From assembly GCA_013540605.1 (NCBI GenBank), contig JABVCK010000009.1:164341-228340 (forward strand): a stretch of 64,000 nt of DNA, in the 5' to 3' direction. Below the pieces are notes generated by a model. The model saw only the letters and a program-made list of their open reading frames with translations, made no database searches and was not told where the DNA came from. Of this stretch, positions 1 through 8,024 are shown in pieces (position 1 is the first letter of the stretch; every line of letters begins with the position of its first letter). The DNA is from Bacillota bacterium. GTDB lineage: Bacteria > Bacillota > Clostridia > Ch29. Both the position numbers and the translations under genes were made by a program.

Positions 1-309
1 CACCGAGCGTACGGATGCCGACAGCATAGTTTACAAGGTAATCAAAATAGAAATAATCCAGAAGCTCCAAATCACTACAGCATTTCATGTGCTTGATATA
101 TTCCAGGGACAGCAGGATGTTCACAGGAAAATTGGGCTTACCGGTAGTGCCATACAGGACAGCAAAAGGTTCTTCATCTATCTTGCAGAACACATGCTCG
201 TAGAAGATGGGAGCCCATGATTTTTCAAGCTTTTCAAGGATTTTTGGGTTCATCCACTGGGTACTGTCAAAAAGTGTTTCTGGTTATGATTATGGTTCGC
301 TCTGAACAT
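1..309 (-). pseudogene. IS1182-like (DUF772) transposase, 5' part, frameshifted and cut by window edge
   Basis: Read on the minus strand, this encodes the N-terminal part of an IS1182/DUF772-type transposase, with the family-typical stretches SWAPIFYEHVFCKIDE, NFPVNILLSLEYIKH and YAVGIRTLG running off the left edge. The natural ATG at 309 opens MFRANHNHNQK. That frame ends after 19 codons at a TGA near 250, while the conserved part (LFDSTQWMNPK onward) lies in another frame. A single missing base near 275-279 would join the two, so the copy looks inactivated. An internal start or a sequencing error cannot be excluded. Transposase identity is from recognised family motifs; inactivation is inference. 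Confidence 0.75.
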
Positions 310-387
310 TCTACCCTCTCCTTTGTATACCAAATATGTTTATATTTACTAGGTTAAGTATACCATAAAAGCGCCTTGAAGTCCAGT

Positions 388-425
388 ATTATCAATGGTT
401 TTGTGTGATTATCAATGGTTTTGTG
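388..425. repeat. Two tandem 18-bp copies, period 20
   Basis: The 18-base word beginning ATTATCAATGG occurs at 388-405 and again at 408-425, separated by two bases. It lies between the transposase remnant and the next gene. It may be part of the outer end of the insertion sequence or simple slippage; nothing else is seen in this gap. Confidence 0.6.
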
Positions 426-580
426 AAGTTTTCAATGTGCAAGCTTACCAGTTTTATACAGGAGTTATTGCAGTGGAATCATATTTTAATACATCTAATA
501 ATTTCCCAGTTTCACCATTTATAATACAACATGAAATAAGCTCATTGGAATGTGATATAATTCCATCTGGAGGTGATTTC

Positions 581-1270
581 ATGGAGATCAAAACCAACCT
601 TCTTATAGAGAAACTGAAAGACTGGGGAGCGAGCAAAATTGGTTTTTCAGATTTATCCAGCATTCTACCGGACAATATAAGACATATGAAAAGCGGTATA
701 AGCGTTGTGGTAAGATTATCCGATGAGATTATTAATCAGATAGATGAACAGCCGACTCATACCTATTTTCATCATTATAGAACTGTAAATTTCCTTATCG
801 ACCAAATCACTTTAAAAGGTACCTTATTACTGCAGGAGTGGGGTTATTGCGCAATGGCGATCCCAGCCTCCCAGACTGTAAATAAAGGAAAAGAGAAGTA
901 TACGGGAGTTTTTCAGCACAAAACCGCTGCCACAAGGGCCGGCCTCGGCTGGATAGGGAAGAACGGCCTTCTGGTAACACCGGAGTTTGGACCCAGGGTT
1001 CGTCTTGGAACTATCCTCACCGATATGGAGCTGCCCTATGGTAAACCAATATCCGAGAGCAATTGCGGTGAGTGCAGGGTATGTGCTGAGAGTTGCCCTT
1101 CGATGGCCATACACGGGACTCTGTGGAAAGAAGGCCTGGAGAGGGAATATATTGTAGACGCCCATGCGTGCAGCACGCATATGCACGACAAATACAGGCA
1201 TATAGGCCGCGGCTCGGTTTGCGGGATATGCATCAGAGCCTGTCCCATTGGCACCTCCCGAAGGAAATAA
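581..1270 (+). CDS. QueG-like 4Fe-4S protein (epoxyqueuosine-reductase-related)
   Basis: This 229-residue protein is related to the epoxyqueuosine reductase QueG and reductive-dehalogenase-type iron-sulfur proteins. An N-terminal DUF1730-like part contains AGLGWIGKNGLL at about 120-131. It is followed by two 4Fe-4S motifs: C162-x2-C165-x2-C168-x3-CP, and C214-x2-C217-x3-CP with a likely fourth ligand at C197. It is much shorter than QueG (about 310-380 residues) and lacks the C-terminal HEAT-like region, so its substrate is unknown. I chose the ATG at 581 because TGGAGGTGA precedes it at ideal distance; an upstream in-frame extension to 395 has no ribosome site and low-complexity content. It stands alone and a hairpin follows the stop. 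Confidence 0.8.
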   Translation: MEIKTNLLIEKLKDWGASKIGFSDLSSILPDNIRHMKSGISVVVRLSDEIINQIDEQPTHTYFHHYRTVNFLIDQITLKGTLLLQEWGYCAMAIPASQTVNKGKEKYTGVFQHKTAATRAGLGWIGKNGLLVTPEFGPRVRLGTILTDMELPYGKPISESNCGECRVCAESCPSMAIHGTLWKEGLEREYIVDAHACSTHMHDKYRHIGRGSVCGICIRACPIGTSRRK

Positions 1271-1288
1271 GCTGCCCTTGGAGGCAGC
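1271..1288. terminator. Hairpin shared by two convergent genes
   Basis: GCTGCC and GGCAGC form a 6-bp stem with a 6-base loop directly after the stop of the QueG-like gene. The same hairpin lies just past the stop of a small minus-strand reading frame. T-rich sequence follows on the plus strand from 1296. A bidirectional terminator is likely but the U-tract is not immediate. Confidence 0.5.
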
Positions 1289-1477
1289 CTATGTCATTTT
1301 CCTTTTTATCGGTACCTTTACATCCTTCCGGATTCCGTGCCCATGGCCATTTTCAAGTTGTGTTTTCTGCGATTTTGCCTCCCGGTGAAAATGCCTGTCC
1401 TCCTTCTTGTATATATCTGCAGCAAATTCTTCCCGATGGCCTTTGATATCCGTAAAGCGGCTTTTTCTAATGGACAA
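1289..1477 (-). CDS. Small basic, His/Lys-rich hypothetical protein
   Basis: A 62-residue frame starting at TTG 1477, eight bases after an AGGAG site (1490-1486 on the minus strand). Upstream GTG 1486 and TTG 1483 are alternatives but overlap or crowd that site. The product is very rich in Lys, Arg, His and Glu with no hydrophobic segment, and ends in a cluster of basic residues. No family is recognised. In its favour are the ribosome site and the shared terminator hairpin right after the stop. Against it, a longer frame runs opposite through the same DNA and the composition could be chance. The rest of the gap 1271-1693 shows no other gene. Confidence 0.4.
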   Translation of the reverse strand: MSIRKSRFTDIKGHREEFAADIYKKEDRHFHREAKSQKTQLENGHGHGIRKDVKVPIKRKMT

Positions 1478-1693
1478 ATGCAACACTCCTCATAAAAGCA
1501 TTATTTCAGAACGATACAGCCCTGTGCCCAATGCTTGCTGGGATGAAAAACAAAACTCCTGATAAAAATAGTATTTGCATCGGAGAGGAAATAATGATTT
1601 TAATTCCTGTAAATATAGTCCAATATTTACAGATGGAATAAATTCCAATCCTAATATATAATTTCAATAGAATCAATAAACGGGAGTGATCAT

Positions 1694-2809
1694 ATGAAGA
1701 GGCAGAGGCTGTATATTGTAATATTTTTAGCACTAATTATAATTGTTGCAGGATGCACCATGGTTTTCCAAAAAAACGGCATGCCTTCCGAGGAGCCTGC
1801 GGGCGCGGACACGGGCAACACCCCTGGCGATGATGTAGCTGAAGACGGTAACGATAATAACGGTGATAACCCGGCTGACAGTGAAAAGGATATTGACCTG
1901 GCAGATATAAAACCGAATGAAGCGGGTAAGATCATGATACTGATGTATCATGTTATAGGGGAGAAGGAAGGGGAATGGTCCCGCACATGGGAGAACTTTA
2001 AGAAGGACCTGGGTGTCCTGTATGAAAAAGGCTACAGGCTTATCAGCCTGAATGATTACCTGGATAACAATATTAAGGTTGAAGCCGGATATACCCCCGT
2101 TGTGATAACCTTTGACGATGCTACCCAGGGACAGTTTAACATACTGGAGGAGGACGGGAAGCTCACCGTTGACCCAACAAGCGCAGTTGGAATTTTAGAA
2201 GAATTTTACGATAAACATCCTGACTTTGGCCTGGAAGCCACATTCTATATATACTATCCGGTGCCGTTCCGGAAAAAGGAGCTTATAGAATACAAGCTTA
2301 ACTATATAGTGGAAAAGGGTATGGATATCGGGAATCATACTTACGGTCATGCAAACCTTGGCACGCTCGATGCTGAAGGTATACAGCAGCAGCTTGGAAG
2401 AATGGTTCTTGAAACACAAAAGATTATTCCCGGATACAACATCTCGAGCCTTGCGTTACCATACGGGGCCAATGCAAAGGAGCAGTTCAGGAGTTATGTG
2501 TACAGCGGCAGTTACCAGGGAGTGAGCTATGAAAACAAAGGGGTATTACTGGTGGGGTCAAATCCCGCTTTGTCTCCGATTGACAGAAAGTTTGACCCGC
2601 ATAAGATACCGAGGATAAGAGCAACCGAAGATCCAAACATAAACACTGACATGTACGACTGGATGGACTATTTTGATAAGAACCCTCAGGAAAGGTATGT
2701 AAGCGATGGCGATGAGACTGTGATATCTGTTCCTAAAAGCATGGAAGACAGGATTGATGCGGAGAGGCTTGGAGATAAGAGGCTCAGGGTTTACGAACTT
2801 GATCAGTGA
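1694..2809 (+). CDS. Polysaccharide deacetylase (NodB-type) lipoprotein
   Basis: A 371-residue secreted lipoprotein of carbohydrate esterase family 4. The signal peptide ends in a lipobox (IVAGC, lipidated C21). A low-complexity Asp/Asn/Gly-rich linker (about 30-75) leads to the NodB domain. The metal-binding and catalytic elements visible are TFDD at 139-142 and H215-x3-H219 in NHTYGHANL. The opening MILMYHVIG is typical of the branch that acts on cell-wall or extracellular polysaccharides. GGGAGTGAT precedes the ATG. The neighbours are another deacetylase and a spore-cortex hydrolase, so a role in envelope or spore-coat remodelling is inferred. The exact substrate is unknown. Confidence 0.85.
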   Translation: MKRQRLYIVIFLALIIIVAGCTMVFQKNGMPSEEPAGADTGNTPGDDVAEDGNDNNGDNPADSEKDIDLADIKPNEAGKIMILMYHVIGEKEGEWSRTWENFKKDLGVLYEKGYRLISLNDYLDNNIKVEAGYTPVVITFDDATQGQFNILEEDGKLTVDPTSAVGILEEFYDKHPDFGLEATFYIYYPVPFRKKELIEYKLNYIVEKGMDIGNHTYGHANLGTLDAEGIQQQLGRMVLETQKIIPGYNISSLALPYGANAKEQFRSYVYSGSYQGVSYENKGVLLVGSNPALSPIDRKFDPHKIPRIRATEDPNINTDMYDWMDYFDKNPQERYVSDGDETVISVPKSMEDRIDAERLGDKRLRVYELDQ

Positions 2810-2931
2810 CTTTTCCTCTGATTTTGGAATGGGAATGAACAGTGGACAACAACAGCCCCATAATTATGTAATATAGTTTGAGACGGCGAATAAACATATA
2901 AAGAAACTATATTGATATGGGGGCAGGTTCC

Positions 2932-3702
2932 ATGAGGATATTTATAATTAAAAGAAGCCTGTTTACACAGCTATTGCTGGTTATTATACTGGTAGCGGTT
3001 TCTGTGGTTTATACCCAGGGCTATACTCCAGGGGTTCTTTCGGTATTATTCAACAATGACAGGAAATTACCCATATACAGCGTAGAGACCTCCGAAAAGG
3101 TCATTGCGATTAGTTTCGACGCAGCCTACGGCGACCAGTATACCATGGAAATCTTGGAAATCTTGGATAAATATAATGTCAAAACTACGTTTTTCTTGGT
3201 GGGTTTCTGGATTGACAAGTACCCGGACATGTTGGAGGAGATTCACAGGAGGGGACATGAAATCGGAAACCACTCTTCCACCCACCCTCAAATGTCAAAG
3301 CTGACCGAGAGTGAGATTATTAAGGAACTATCTGTAACCGCCGATAAAATCAAGGCGGTTACCGGGAAGGACCCGATTTTGTTCCGGCCCCCCTTCGGCG
3401 ATTATAATAACAGGGTTATAGAGACCGCCAGGGGATTGGGATATTACACCATACAGTGGGATGTGGATTCGCTGGACTGGAAAGAATTTGGAGTGGACCC
3501 CGTGGTAGACAGGGTTCTTGGTAGGGTTAATAAGGGTTCGATAGTATTATTTCATAACAATGCCAAGTACGTGACCCAGTTCTTGCCAAGAATTCTCGAC
3601 GGACTTATCGCCGAGGGATACAGTATCGTACCAGTTTCGAAACTGATACTTAAGGAAAATTATTATATAGACCATACAGGAAGACAAAAGCCCATCAACT
3701 GA
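2932..3702 (+). CDS. Polysaccharide deacetylase, PdaB-like
   Basis: A 256-residue CE4 deacetylase with an N-terminal membrane anchor (about 10-28) and a NodB domain: SFDAAYG at 61-67 (the FDAAxG variant typical of the PdaB/sporulation branch), H114-x3-H118 in GNHSSTHP, and RPPFG. PdaB-type proteins take part in spore cortex or peptidoglycan maturation in Bacillus; applying that here is inference. ATG 2932 is preferred over the in-frame ATG at 2917 because GGGGGCAGG precedes it at normal distance. The stop codon lies inside a terminator hairpin. Confidence 0.8.
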   Translation: MRIFIIKRSLFTQLLLVIILVAVSVVYTQGYTPGVLSVLFNNDRKLPIYSVETSEKVIAISFDAAYGDQYTMEILEILDKYNVKTTFFLVGFWIDKYPDMLEEIHRRGHEIGNHSSTHPQMSKLTESEIIKELSVTADKIKAVTGKDPILFRPPFGDYNNRVIETARGLGYYTIQWDVDSLDWKEFGVDPVVDRVLGRVNKGSIVLFHNNAKYVTQFLPRILDGLIAEGYSIVPVSKLILKENYYIDHTGRQKPIN

Positions 3703-3716
3703 TGGGTTCTTTATTT
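3691..3716 (+). terminator. Rho-independent terminator overlapping stop codon
   Basis: CCCATC-AACT-GATGGG forms a 6-bp stem with a 4-base loop followed by TTCTTTATTT. It overlaps the last codons of the PdaB-like gene. Confidence 0.7.
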
Positions 3717-3723
3717 AGCATTC

Positions 3724-3765
3724 ATCAATCAGTAGCCCACCCTTAAGGATGGGCTACTGATTGAT
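3724..3765. repeat. 42-bp palindrome, copy 1 of the CAGTAGCCCACCC family
   Basis: An inverted repeat centred on CTTAAG with arms reading ATCAATCAGTAGCCCA; there is one mismatched pair next to the centre. The core is shared with palindromes at 4538-4581 and 53828-53863. No T-tract follows, and the PdaB-like gene already has its own terminator 10 bases upstream, so this is probably not simply a terminator. Confidence 0.85.
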
Positions 3766-3806
3766 AGGCAAGGTAACATAAAATATATTATGTAAACATA
3801 TTCCTG

Positions 3807-3835
3807 GTGACTTGGCCTACCCCCTGTTGTATAAT
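3807..3835 (+). promoter_or_regulatory. Possible promoter of the SleB-like gene
   Basis: GTGACT and a perfect TATAAT are 17 bases apart, 36 bases before the start codon. The -35 box matches at four of six positions. A sporulation sigma factor might be expected for this gene, so the assignment is tentative. Confidence 0.35.
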
Positions 3836-3871
3836 ATCAGTAACCCGTGAAATAGAGCAGGGAGGGATTGA

Positions 3872-4510
3872 ATGAAGTATAAATACGACATATCCAGGAA
3901 GGTTTTTGTTTTTATGTTGGTGGTAGCAGTGATGATTGTCGCCAGCATTCCCATTAAAGCACAGGCTGCAACAGTTCATACAGTAGTAAAGGGAGATACT
4001 CTGTGGAAAATATCTCAGAGGTATGGGACTACGGTTAACGAGATCAAGAGGGCGAATAACTACTGGAAGGATGAGATTTACCCGGGACAGAAGCTCGTAA
4101 TAACGTGGCCGTCTACTGCGAGTTCCAGAGGATCCAGTACTTACAACACAAGTTTTAGCAGCAAAGATATTGAGTTGATGGCAAAAATGGTGCATGGAGA
4201 GTCAAGGGGAGAACCCTTTGAAGGACAGGTGGCAGTCGCAGCTGTTATTTTGAATCGCGTAAGGGACAGCAGATTTCCAAATACTGTTTCGGGAGTAATA
4301 TATGAACCGGGTGCTTTCACCGCATTGCAAGACGGGCAATTCTACCTTACTCCAAATGCCACGGCGTATAAAGCGGTTGATCAGGCAATAAAGGGTTGGG
4401 ACGCATCGGGCGGAGCATTGTTTTATTTTAATCCAGCTACAGCAACTTCAAAATGGGTATGGACCAGACAGATAATAAAGAAGATCGGAAAGCACTATTT
4501 TGCTAAATAG
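3872..4510 (+). CDS. LysM plus SleB-type spore cortex-lytic hydrolase
   Basis: A 212-residue secreted hydrolase. The signal peptide (about 1-32) is followed by one LysM peptidoglycan-binding domain (36-78, with GDTLWKISQRYG) and a Hydrolase_2/SleB domain (101-212). HGESRGEPFEGQ contains the catalytic Glu (E110), and VAAVILNRV follows. SleB-family enzymes are lytic transglycosylases acting on muramic-delta-lactam-containing cortex peptidoglycan during germination; clostridial relatives also act on vegetative walls. Length and domain order match the family. It lies next to two deacetylase genes, and has a terminator and a palindrome just downstream. Confidence 0.88.
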   Translation: MKYKYDISRKVFVFMLVVAVMIVASIPIKAQAATVHTVVKGDTLWKISQRYGTTVNEIKRANNYWKDEIYPGQKLVITWPSTASSRGSSTYNTSFSSKDIELMAKMVHGESRGEPFEGQVAVAAVILNRVRDSRFPNTVSGVIYEPGAFTALQDGQFYLTPNATAYKAVDQAIKGWDASGGALFYFNPATATSKWVWTRQIIKKIGKHYFAK

Positions 4511-4539
4511 GGACAGTGAAAGCTGTCCCATCTATTTTT
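4510..4539 (+). terminator. Rho-independent terminator of the SleB-like gene
   Basis: GGGACAG and CTGTCCC pair around a 6-base loop, starting at the last base of the stop codon and followed by T-rich TCTATTTTT. Confidence 0.75.
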
Positions 4540-4581
4540 ACATCCAGTAGCCCACCCTTAAGGGTGGGCTACTGGATGTAA
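4538..4581. repeat. 44-bp perfect palindrome, copy 2 of the CAGTAGCCCACCC family
   Basis: A perfect inverted repeat with arms TTACATCCAGTAGCCCACCC, centred on TTAA. Compared with copies 1 and 3, the base next to CAGTAG changes (C here, T/A elsewhere) together with its partner on the other arm, so pairing is kept. Confidence 0.9.
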
Positions 4582-4678
4582 TTTTCAAAAATATAATTAA
4601 TGTACATGAAAGGTTCTGATATAATAGCAATAGGTATTAATCGGTTGTTCCGTAACGACACTACATGGGGAAGGTGAG

Positions 4679-4867
4679 ATGAAAATGCAGTATGCGGCAA
4701 TACTATGGATTATAGCTGTCATAGCGTACATGGTAATTATGAGTAACGGGGAAAAGAGAAGAAACGGAAAGACAAGAAGGTATTATACGATTATAAGAAT
4801 GGGAATAACAGCTATTATCGGAATAATCCTGTTTGTTGGAACATTGTTCATCATGTACCTGAGGTAA
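4679..4867 (+). CDS. Small membrane protein, unknown
   Basis: A 62-residue protein with two predicted membrane segments (about 4-20 and 38-60) separated by a very basic loop (EKRRNGKTRRYY). AAGGTGAG precedes it; spacing suits the second in-frame ATG (4685) better than the first (4679), so the protein may be two residues shorter. The positive-inside rule places the loop in the cytoplasm. No family is recognised. It precedes the NusG-II protein by about 115 bases. Confidence 0.6.
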   Translation: MKMQYAAILWIIAVIAYMVIMSNGEKRRNGKTRRYYTIIRMGITAIIGIILFVGTLFIMYLR

Positions 4868-4982
4868 CCAAACGCTGAATTAAAATACAAAAAATTCCTT
4901 CAACTACAACTTGTATTAAAAAATGCAAAATGATAAACTGGTTTGGTAGAGGAGAATACTTGTTTGGAAGAGTGAAGAAGAT

Positions 4983-5354
4983 ATGACAAGATATGATAAA
5001 ATTTTGGTTGCATTTGTTTTGCTGATAGCCGTTTCGGGAATGCTATTTTTAAGATGGTTCCGTGATTCCGAAGAGGGAACCTATGCCGTAATTTATGTCA
5101 ATGGAGAAGAGTATAAGAGAATCGATTTGAGGGATGAACAACCGGGAGAGCTTACCGTTCAATCACCATGGGGTTATAATACTATAGAAATAGGAAAGAA
5201 TAGAATAAGAATCAAAGACGCATCGTGTCCGGACAAGCTTTGTGTAAAGGAAGGTTGGCTGAGTAGAGCGAACGAGATGGCTGTATGCATGCCTAACAGA
5301 GTTTATGTGAAAATAATCGGAGGAGAAACAGAGATTGACGATGTAGCCTATTAA
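4983..5354 (+). CDS. NusG domain II-containing membrane-anchored protein
   Basis: A 123-residue protein: one N-terminal membrane segment (about 8-24) then a NusG_II-type beta domain exposed outside, with the conserved pair CPDKLC near residues 81-86. Such short proteins commonly precede the DUF4321-maf-radC-mre block or heptaprenyl diphosphate synthase component genes in Clostridia and have no assigned function. The ribosome site is a weak purine-rich GAAGAG. About 30 bases separate it from the next gene, so they may be cotranscribed. Confidence 0.75.
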   Translation: MTRYDKILVAFVLLIAVSGMLFLRWFRDSEEGTYAVIYVNGEEYKRIDLRDEQPGELTVQSPWGYNTIEIGKNRIRIKDASCPDKLCVKEGWLSRANEMAVCMPNRVYVKIIGGETEIDDVAY

Positions 5355-5382
5355 TGCATATTAAACCGGAGGAGGAGTTGCA

Positions 5383-5634
5383 GTGAGAAATAGAACAAAA
5401 AATCCATGGATACTGGTACTTCTGCTGGCAACCGGAGCGGTACTCGGGGGTTTTCTGGGGCAGTATCTTGGCCAATACTTGCCGATCTTACAATACAATT
5501 ATCCGTTGGGGATAAAGGAGCCTTTGTTTTTGGATTTGGGCATATTTTCGCTTATCTTCGGATTTGTCATTAATATAAATATTGCTGGAGTTCTGGGGCT
5601 GATCTTAGCCGTACTGATATTCAGCAAAATATAG
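5383..5634 (+). CDS. DUF4321 small membrane protein
   Basis: An 83-residue protein with two hydrophobic segments (about 9-28 and 50-80), matching the DUF4321 proteins found immediately upstream of maf in many Clostridia. It starts at GTG, eight bases after AGGAGGAG. Its function is unknown; it is the first gene of the tightly packed run leading to maf, radC and mreB. Confidence 0.75.
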   Translation: MRNRTKNPWILVLLLATGAVLGGFLGQYLGQYLPILQYNYPLGIKEPLFLDLGIFSLIFGFVININIAGVLGLILAVLIFSKI

Positions 5635-5650
5635 TTTTGCAGGTGGTCAA

Positions 5651-6229
5651 ATGAAAAGACTGATTCTGGCTTCCGGGTCTCCCAGGAGACGTGAGATACT
5701 TCAGCAGTTAGGAGTGAACTTTGAGGTACTTCCCAGTGATATTGAAGAGACAATTCCAGCCGGCCTTTCGGCAGGGGATGCGGCCTCGTACCTGGCGCTG
5801 GAAAAGGCGCGGGATGTGGCGTTAAAGATAAATAGCCCTTCGATTATCCTGGGGGCGGATACCATCGTTGTAGTGGACGGGGAAATCCTGGGGAAGCCGA
5901 ATGACGAGGCGGAGGCCTGCTTAATGCTAAAGAGGCTTTCGGGTAGAGAACACGAGGTAATAACGGGGATAGCGATTATTGATTATGACCGCAATATTGA
6001 AATAAAGGATTTTGAGTCAACAAGGGTGAAGATGAAGCGGATACCGCCGGATAGGATTGAAAGATATGTGAAAACCGGCGAACCGCTGGATAAAGCGGGA
6101 GCATATGCGGCGCAAGGGAAAGCCTCCACCTTTATTGAGGGGATTCAAGGATGCTTTTTCAACGTTGTTGGACTTCCGATATCAAAACTGGATTCATTGC
6201 TCTGCTCAATAGGCATAGATTTGTTTTAG
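5651..6229 (+). CDS. maf: Maf-like nucleoside triphosphate pyrophosphatase
   Basis: A 192-residue Maf/Ham1-superfamily protein that hydrolyses non-canonical or modified NTPs and is linked to septum control in Bacillus. It begins with the diagnostic LASGSPRRREIL; the acidic catalytic site is in GADTIVVVDG, and GKPNDEAEA plus the late GAYAAQGKAS motif are present. Full family length. Located 16 bases after DUF4321 and 16 before radC, so one transcript is likely. Confidence 0.93.
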   Translation: MKRLILASGSPRRREILQQLGVNFEVLPSDIEETIPAGLSAGDAASYLALEKARDVALKINSPSIILGADTIVVVDGEILGKPNDEAEACLMLKRLSGREHEVITGIAIIDYDRNIEIKDFESTRVKMKRIPPDRIERYVKTGEPLDKAGAYAAQGKASTFIEGIQGCFFNVVGLPISKLDSLLCSIGIDLF

Positions 6230-6245
6230 GTGAGGCGGTGTTTGC

Positions 6246-6947
6246 ATGGAAAGTATCAAATATCACCTGACAATAAAAGAGCTGCCGGAAACGGAGAGGC
6301 CCAGGGAAAAGCTTTGCAGATATGGCAGCAATGGGTTAACCGATGCAGAGATACTGGCAATATTAATAGGAACAGGAAGCAGGAAAGAGACAGCTTTGGA
6401 CTTAGCTGCGAAATTGATCAATGATATCAACAATGAAGGGGGACTGCGGGCCCTTCTGGATATGACCGTTGAAGAGCTTAGCAGGTTCAGGGGTATGGGC
6501 ACCGCTAAGGCTTGCAAGGTGCTGGCGGCTGCTGAACTGGCCAGGAGAATAGTTCATTCCGGCGATGCCGGTACCGCAATAAGATCTCCTCAAGATGCTG
6601 CGGGTTATCTGATGCAGGATATGCGGTATCTGAAGCGGGAGCATTTCAAGGTGATGCTGCTGAATATCAAGAACCATGTATTATCGCTTGAAGATGTCTC
6701 TATTGGGAGCTTGAACACCTCGATAGTACACCCCAGGGAAATATTCAAAATGCCGATAAAGAAGTCGGCGGCAGCGATACTGCTTGCGCATAATCACCCG
6801 AGCGGAGACCCGACACCCAGCCAGGAAGACATAAACATAACCAGGAGAATTTGTGAGGCAGGAAAAATAATAGGGATAGATGTACTGGACCATATTATAA
6901 TAGGAGATGGAAGATTTACCAGTTTAAAAGAAAAAGGAATAATATGA
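6246..6947 (+). CDS. radC: RadC/YicR family JAMM-domain protein
   Basis: A 233-residue protein. An N-terminal helix-hairpin-helix-like region (about 30-105, with LTDAEILAILIGTGS) is joined to a JAMM/MPN metalloprotease-like domain. The zinc ligands are in HNHPSGD: H182, H184 and the Asp at about 195. The name comes from an old DNA-repair assignment that has since been questioned; its activity is not known. Located between maf and mreB, as in many Firmicutes. Confidence 0.92.
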   Translation: MESIKYHLTIKELPETERPREKLCRYGSNGLTDAEILAILIGTGSRKETALDLAAKLINDINNEGGLRALLDMTVEELSRFRGMGTAKACKVLAAAELARRIVHSGDAGTAIRSPQDAAGYLMQDMRYLKREHFKVMLLNIKNHVLSLEDVSIGSLNTSIVHPREIFKMPIKKSAAAILLAHNHPSGDPTPSQEDINITRRICEAGKIIGIDVLDHIIIGDGRFTSLKEKGII

Positions 6948-6977
6948 GCCACAATAGTCGAGGAAGGAGCATTGGTT

Positions 6978-8006
6978 ATGGGAATATTCAGCATTTTTTC
7001 CAAAAATATGGGCATTGACCTTGGAACAGCTAACACGCTGGTCTATGTAAAAGGAAAGGGTATCGTGGTAAGGGAACCGTCGGTTGTTGCTATACAGAGC
7101 GAGACAAAGGAGGTACTTGCCGTAGGAAACGAAGCAAAGAAGATGATCGGCAGGACTCCCGGCAATATTGTAGCGATAAGACCTATGAAGGATGGTGTTA
7201 TTGCTGATTTTGACGTTACTCAAAGCATGCTCAGGCATTTTATAAAAAAGGCGTATCCAAAGCCGTCCATTTTCAAGCCCAGGGTGGTTGTAAGCGTTCC
7301 ATCCGGAGTAACGGAAGTTGAAAAGCGGGCGGTTGAAGAAGCCGCAGAGCAGGCCGGGGCAAAGGAGGCTTTTCTTATTGAAGAACCGATGGCGGCAGCG
7401 ATCGGGGCAGAGCTTCCGGTTTCGGAGCCAAGGGGAAGTATGGTTGTAGACATCGGCGGAGGTACAAGCGAAGTAGCAATAATCTCCCTTGGCGGCATTG
7501 TTACGAGCAGGTCAATCCGGGTAGGCGGCGATGAATTGGATGAGGCGATAGTCCAGTACGTTAAAAGACAGTACAACCTCCTGGTTGGCGAAAGAACCGC
7601 AGAAGAGGTTAAGATAGCCATAGGTTCGGCTTATCCCAAAGCTGAGGAAAGAAAAATGGAGGTTACGGGAAGGGATCTGGTCACAGGACTGCCCAAGACC
7701 ATCGAGATTTCATCGGAAGAGGTAAGGGAAGCGATATCCGAGCCTGTGGACAGTATAGTGGAAGCCATTAAATTCACATTGGAGAAAACCCCTCCCGAGC
7801 TGGCAGCTGATATAATGGACAGGGGATTGGTACTTACCGGGGGAGGAGCGCTGCTCGAAGGGCTGGACAGACGGGTTGTCGAAGAGACTGGCATGCCGGT
7901 GCACATTGCAGAAAACCCATTGGATTGTGTTGTTATGGGAACCGGAAAAGCGCTGGAAGAATTGAATATGCTCAAAAGAGTGCTGGTTTCCACAAAGAAA
8001 AATTAG
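6978..8006 (+). CDS. mreB: Rod shape-determining actin-like protein MreB
   Basis: A 342-residue MreB that polymerises under the membrane and guides lateral wall synthesis. Phosphate loops [12 protein letters not shown] and [12 protein letters not shown] and the adenosine motif TGGGALLEG are visible. ATG 6978 fits the GGAAGGAG site at eight bases; an upstream in-frame TTG at 6972 is too close. The order mreB-mreC-mreD-mrdA is intact, pointing to the Rod elongasome operon. Confidence 0.96.
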   Translation: MGIFSIFSKNMGIDLGTANTLVYVKGKGIVVREPSVVAIQSETKEVLAVGNEAKKMIGRTPGNIVAIRPMKDGVIADFDVTQSMLRHFIKKAYPKPSIFKPRVVVSVPSGVTEVEKRAVEEAAEQAGAKEAFLIEEPMAAAIGAELPVSEPRGSMVVDIGGGTSEVAIISLGGIVTSRSIRVGGDELDEAIVQYVKRQYNLLVGERTAEEVKIAIGSAYPKAEERKMEVTGRDLVTGLPKTIEISSEEVREAISEPVDSIVEAIKFTLEKTPPELAADIMDRGLVLTGGGALLEGLDRRVVEETGMPVHIAENPLDCVVMGTGKALEELNMLKRVLVSTKKN

Positions 8007-8024
8007 CGAAGTGAGGGGGCCGCA

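Noticed and set aside
395-580. N-terminal extension of the QueG-like protein
   Set aside because: No ribosome site, starts within a tandem repeat, and a strong GGAGGTGA sits just before ATG 581, where family similarity begins.
3724-3765. Palindromes as ordinary rho-independent terminators
   Set aside because: No T-tract on either side, and two of three copies follow a separate terminator.
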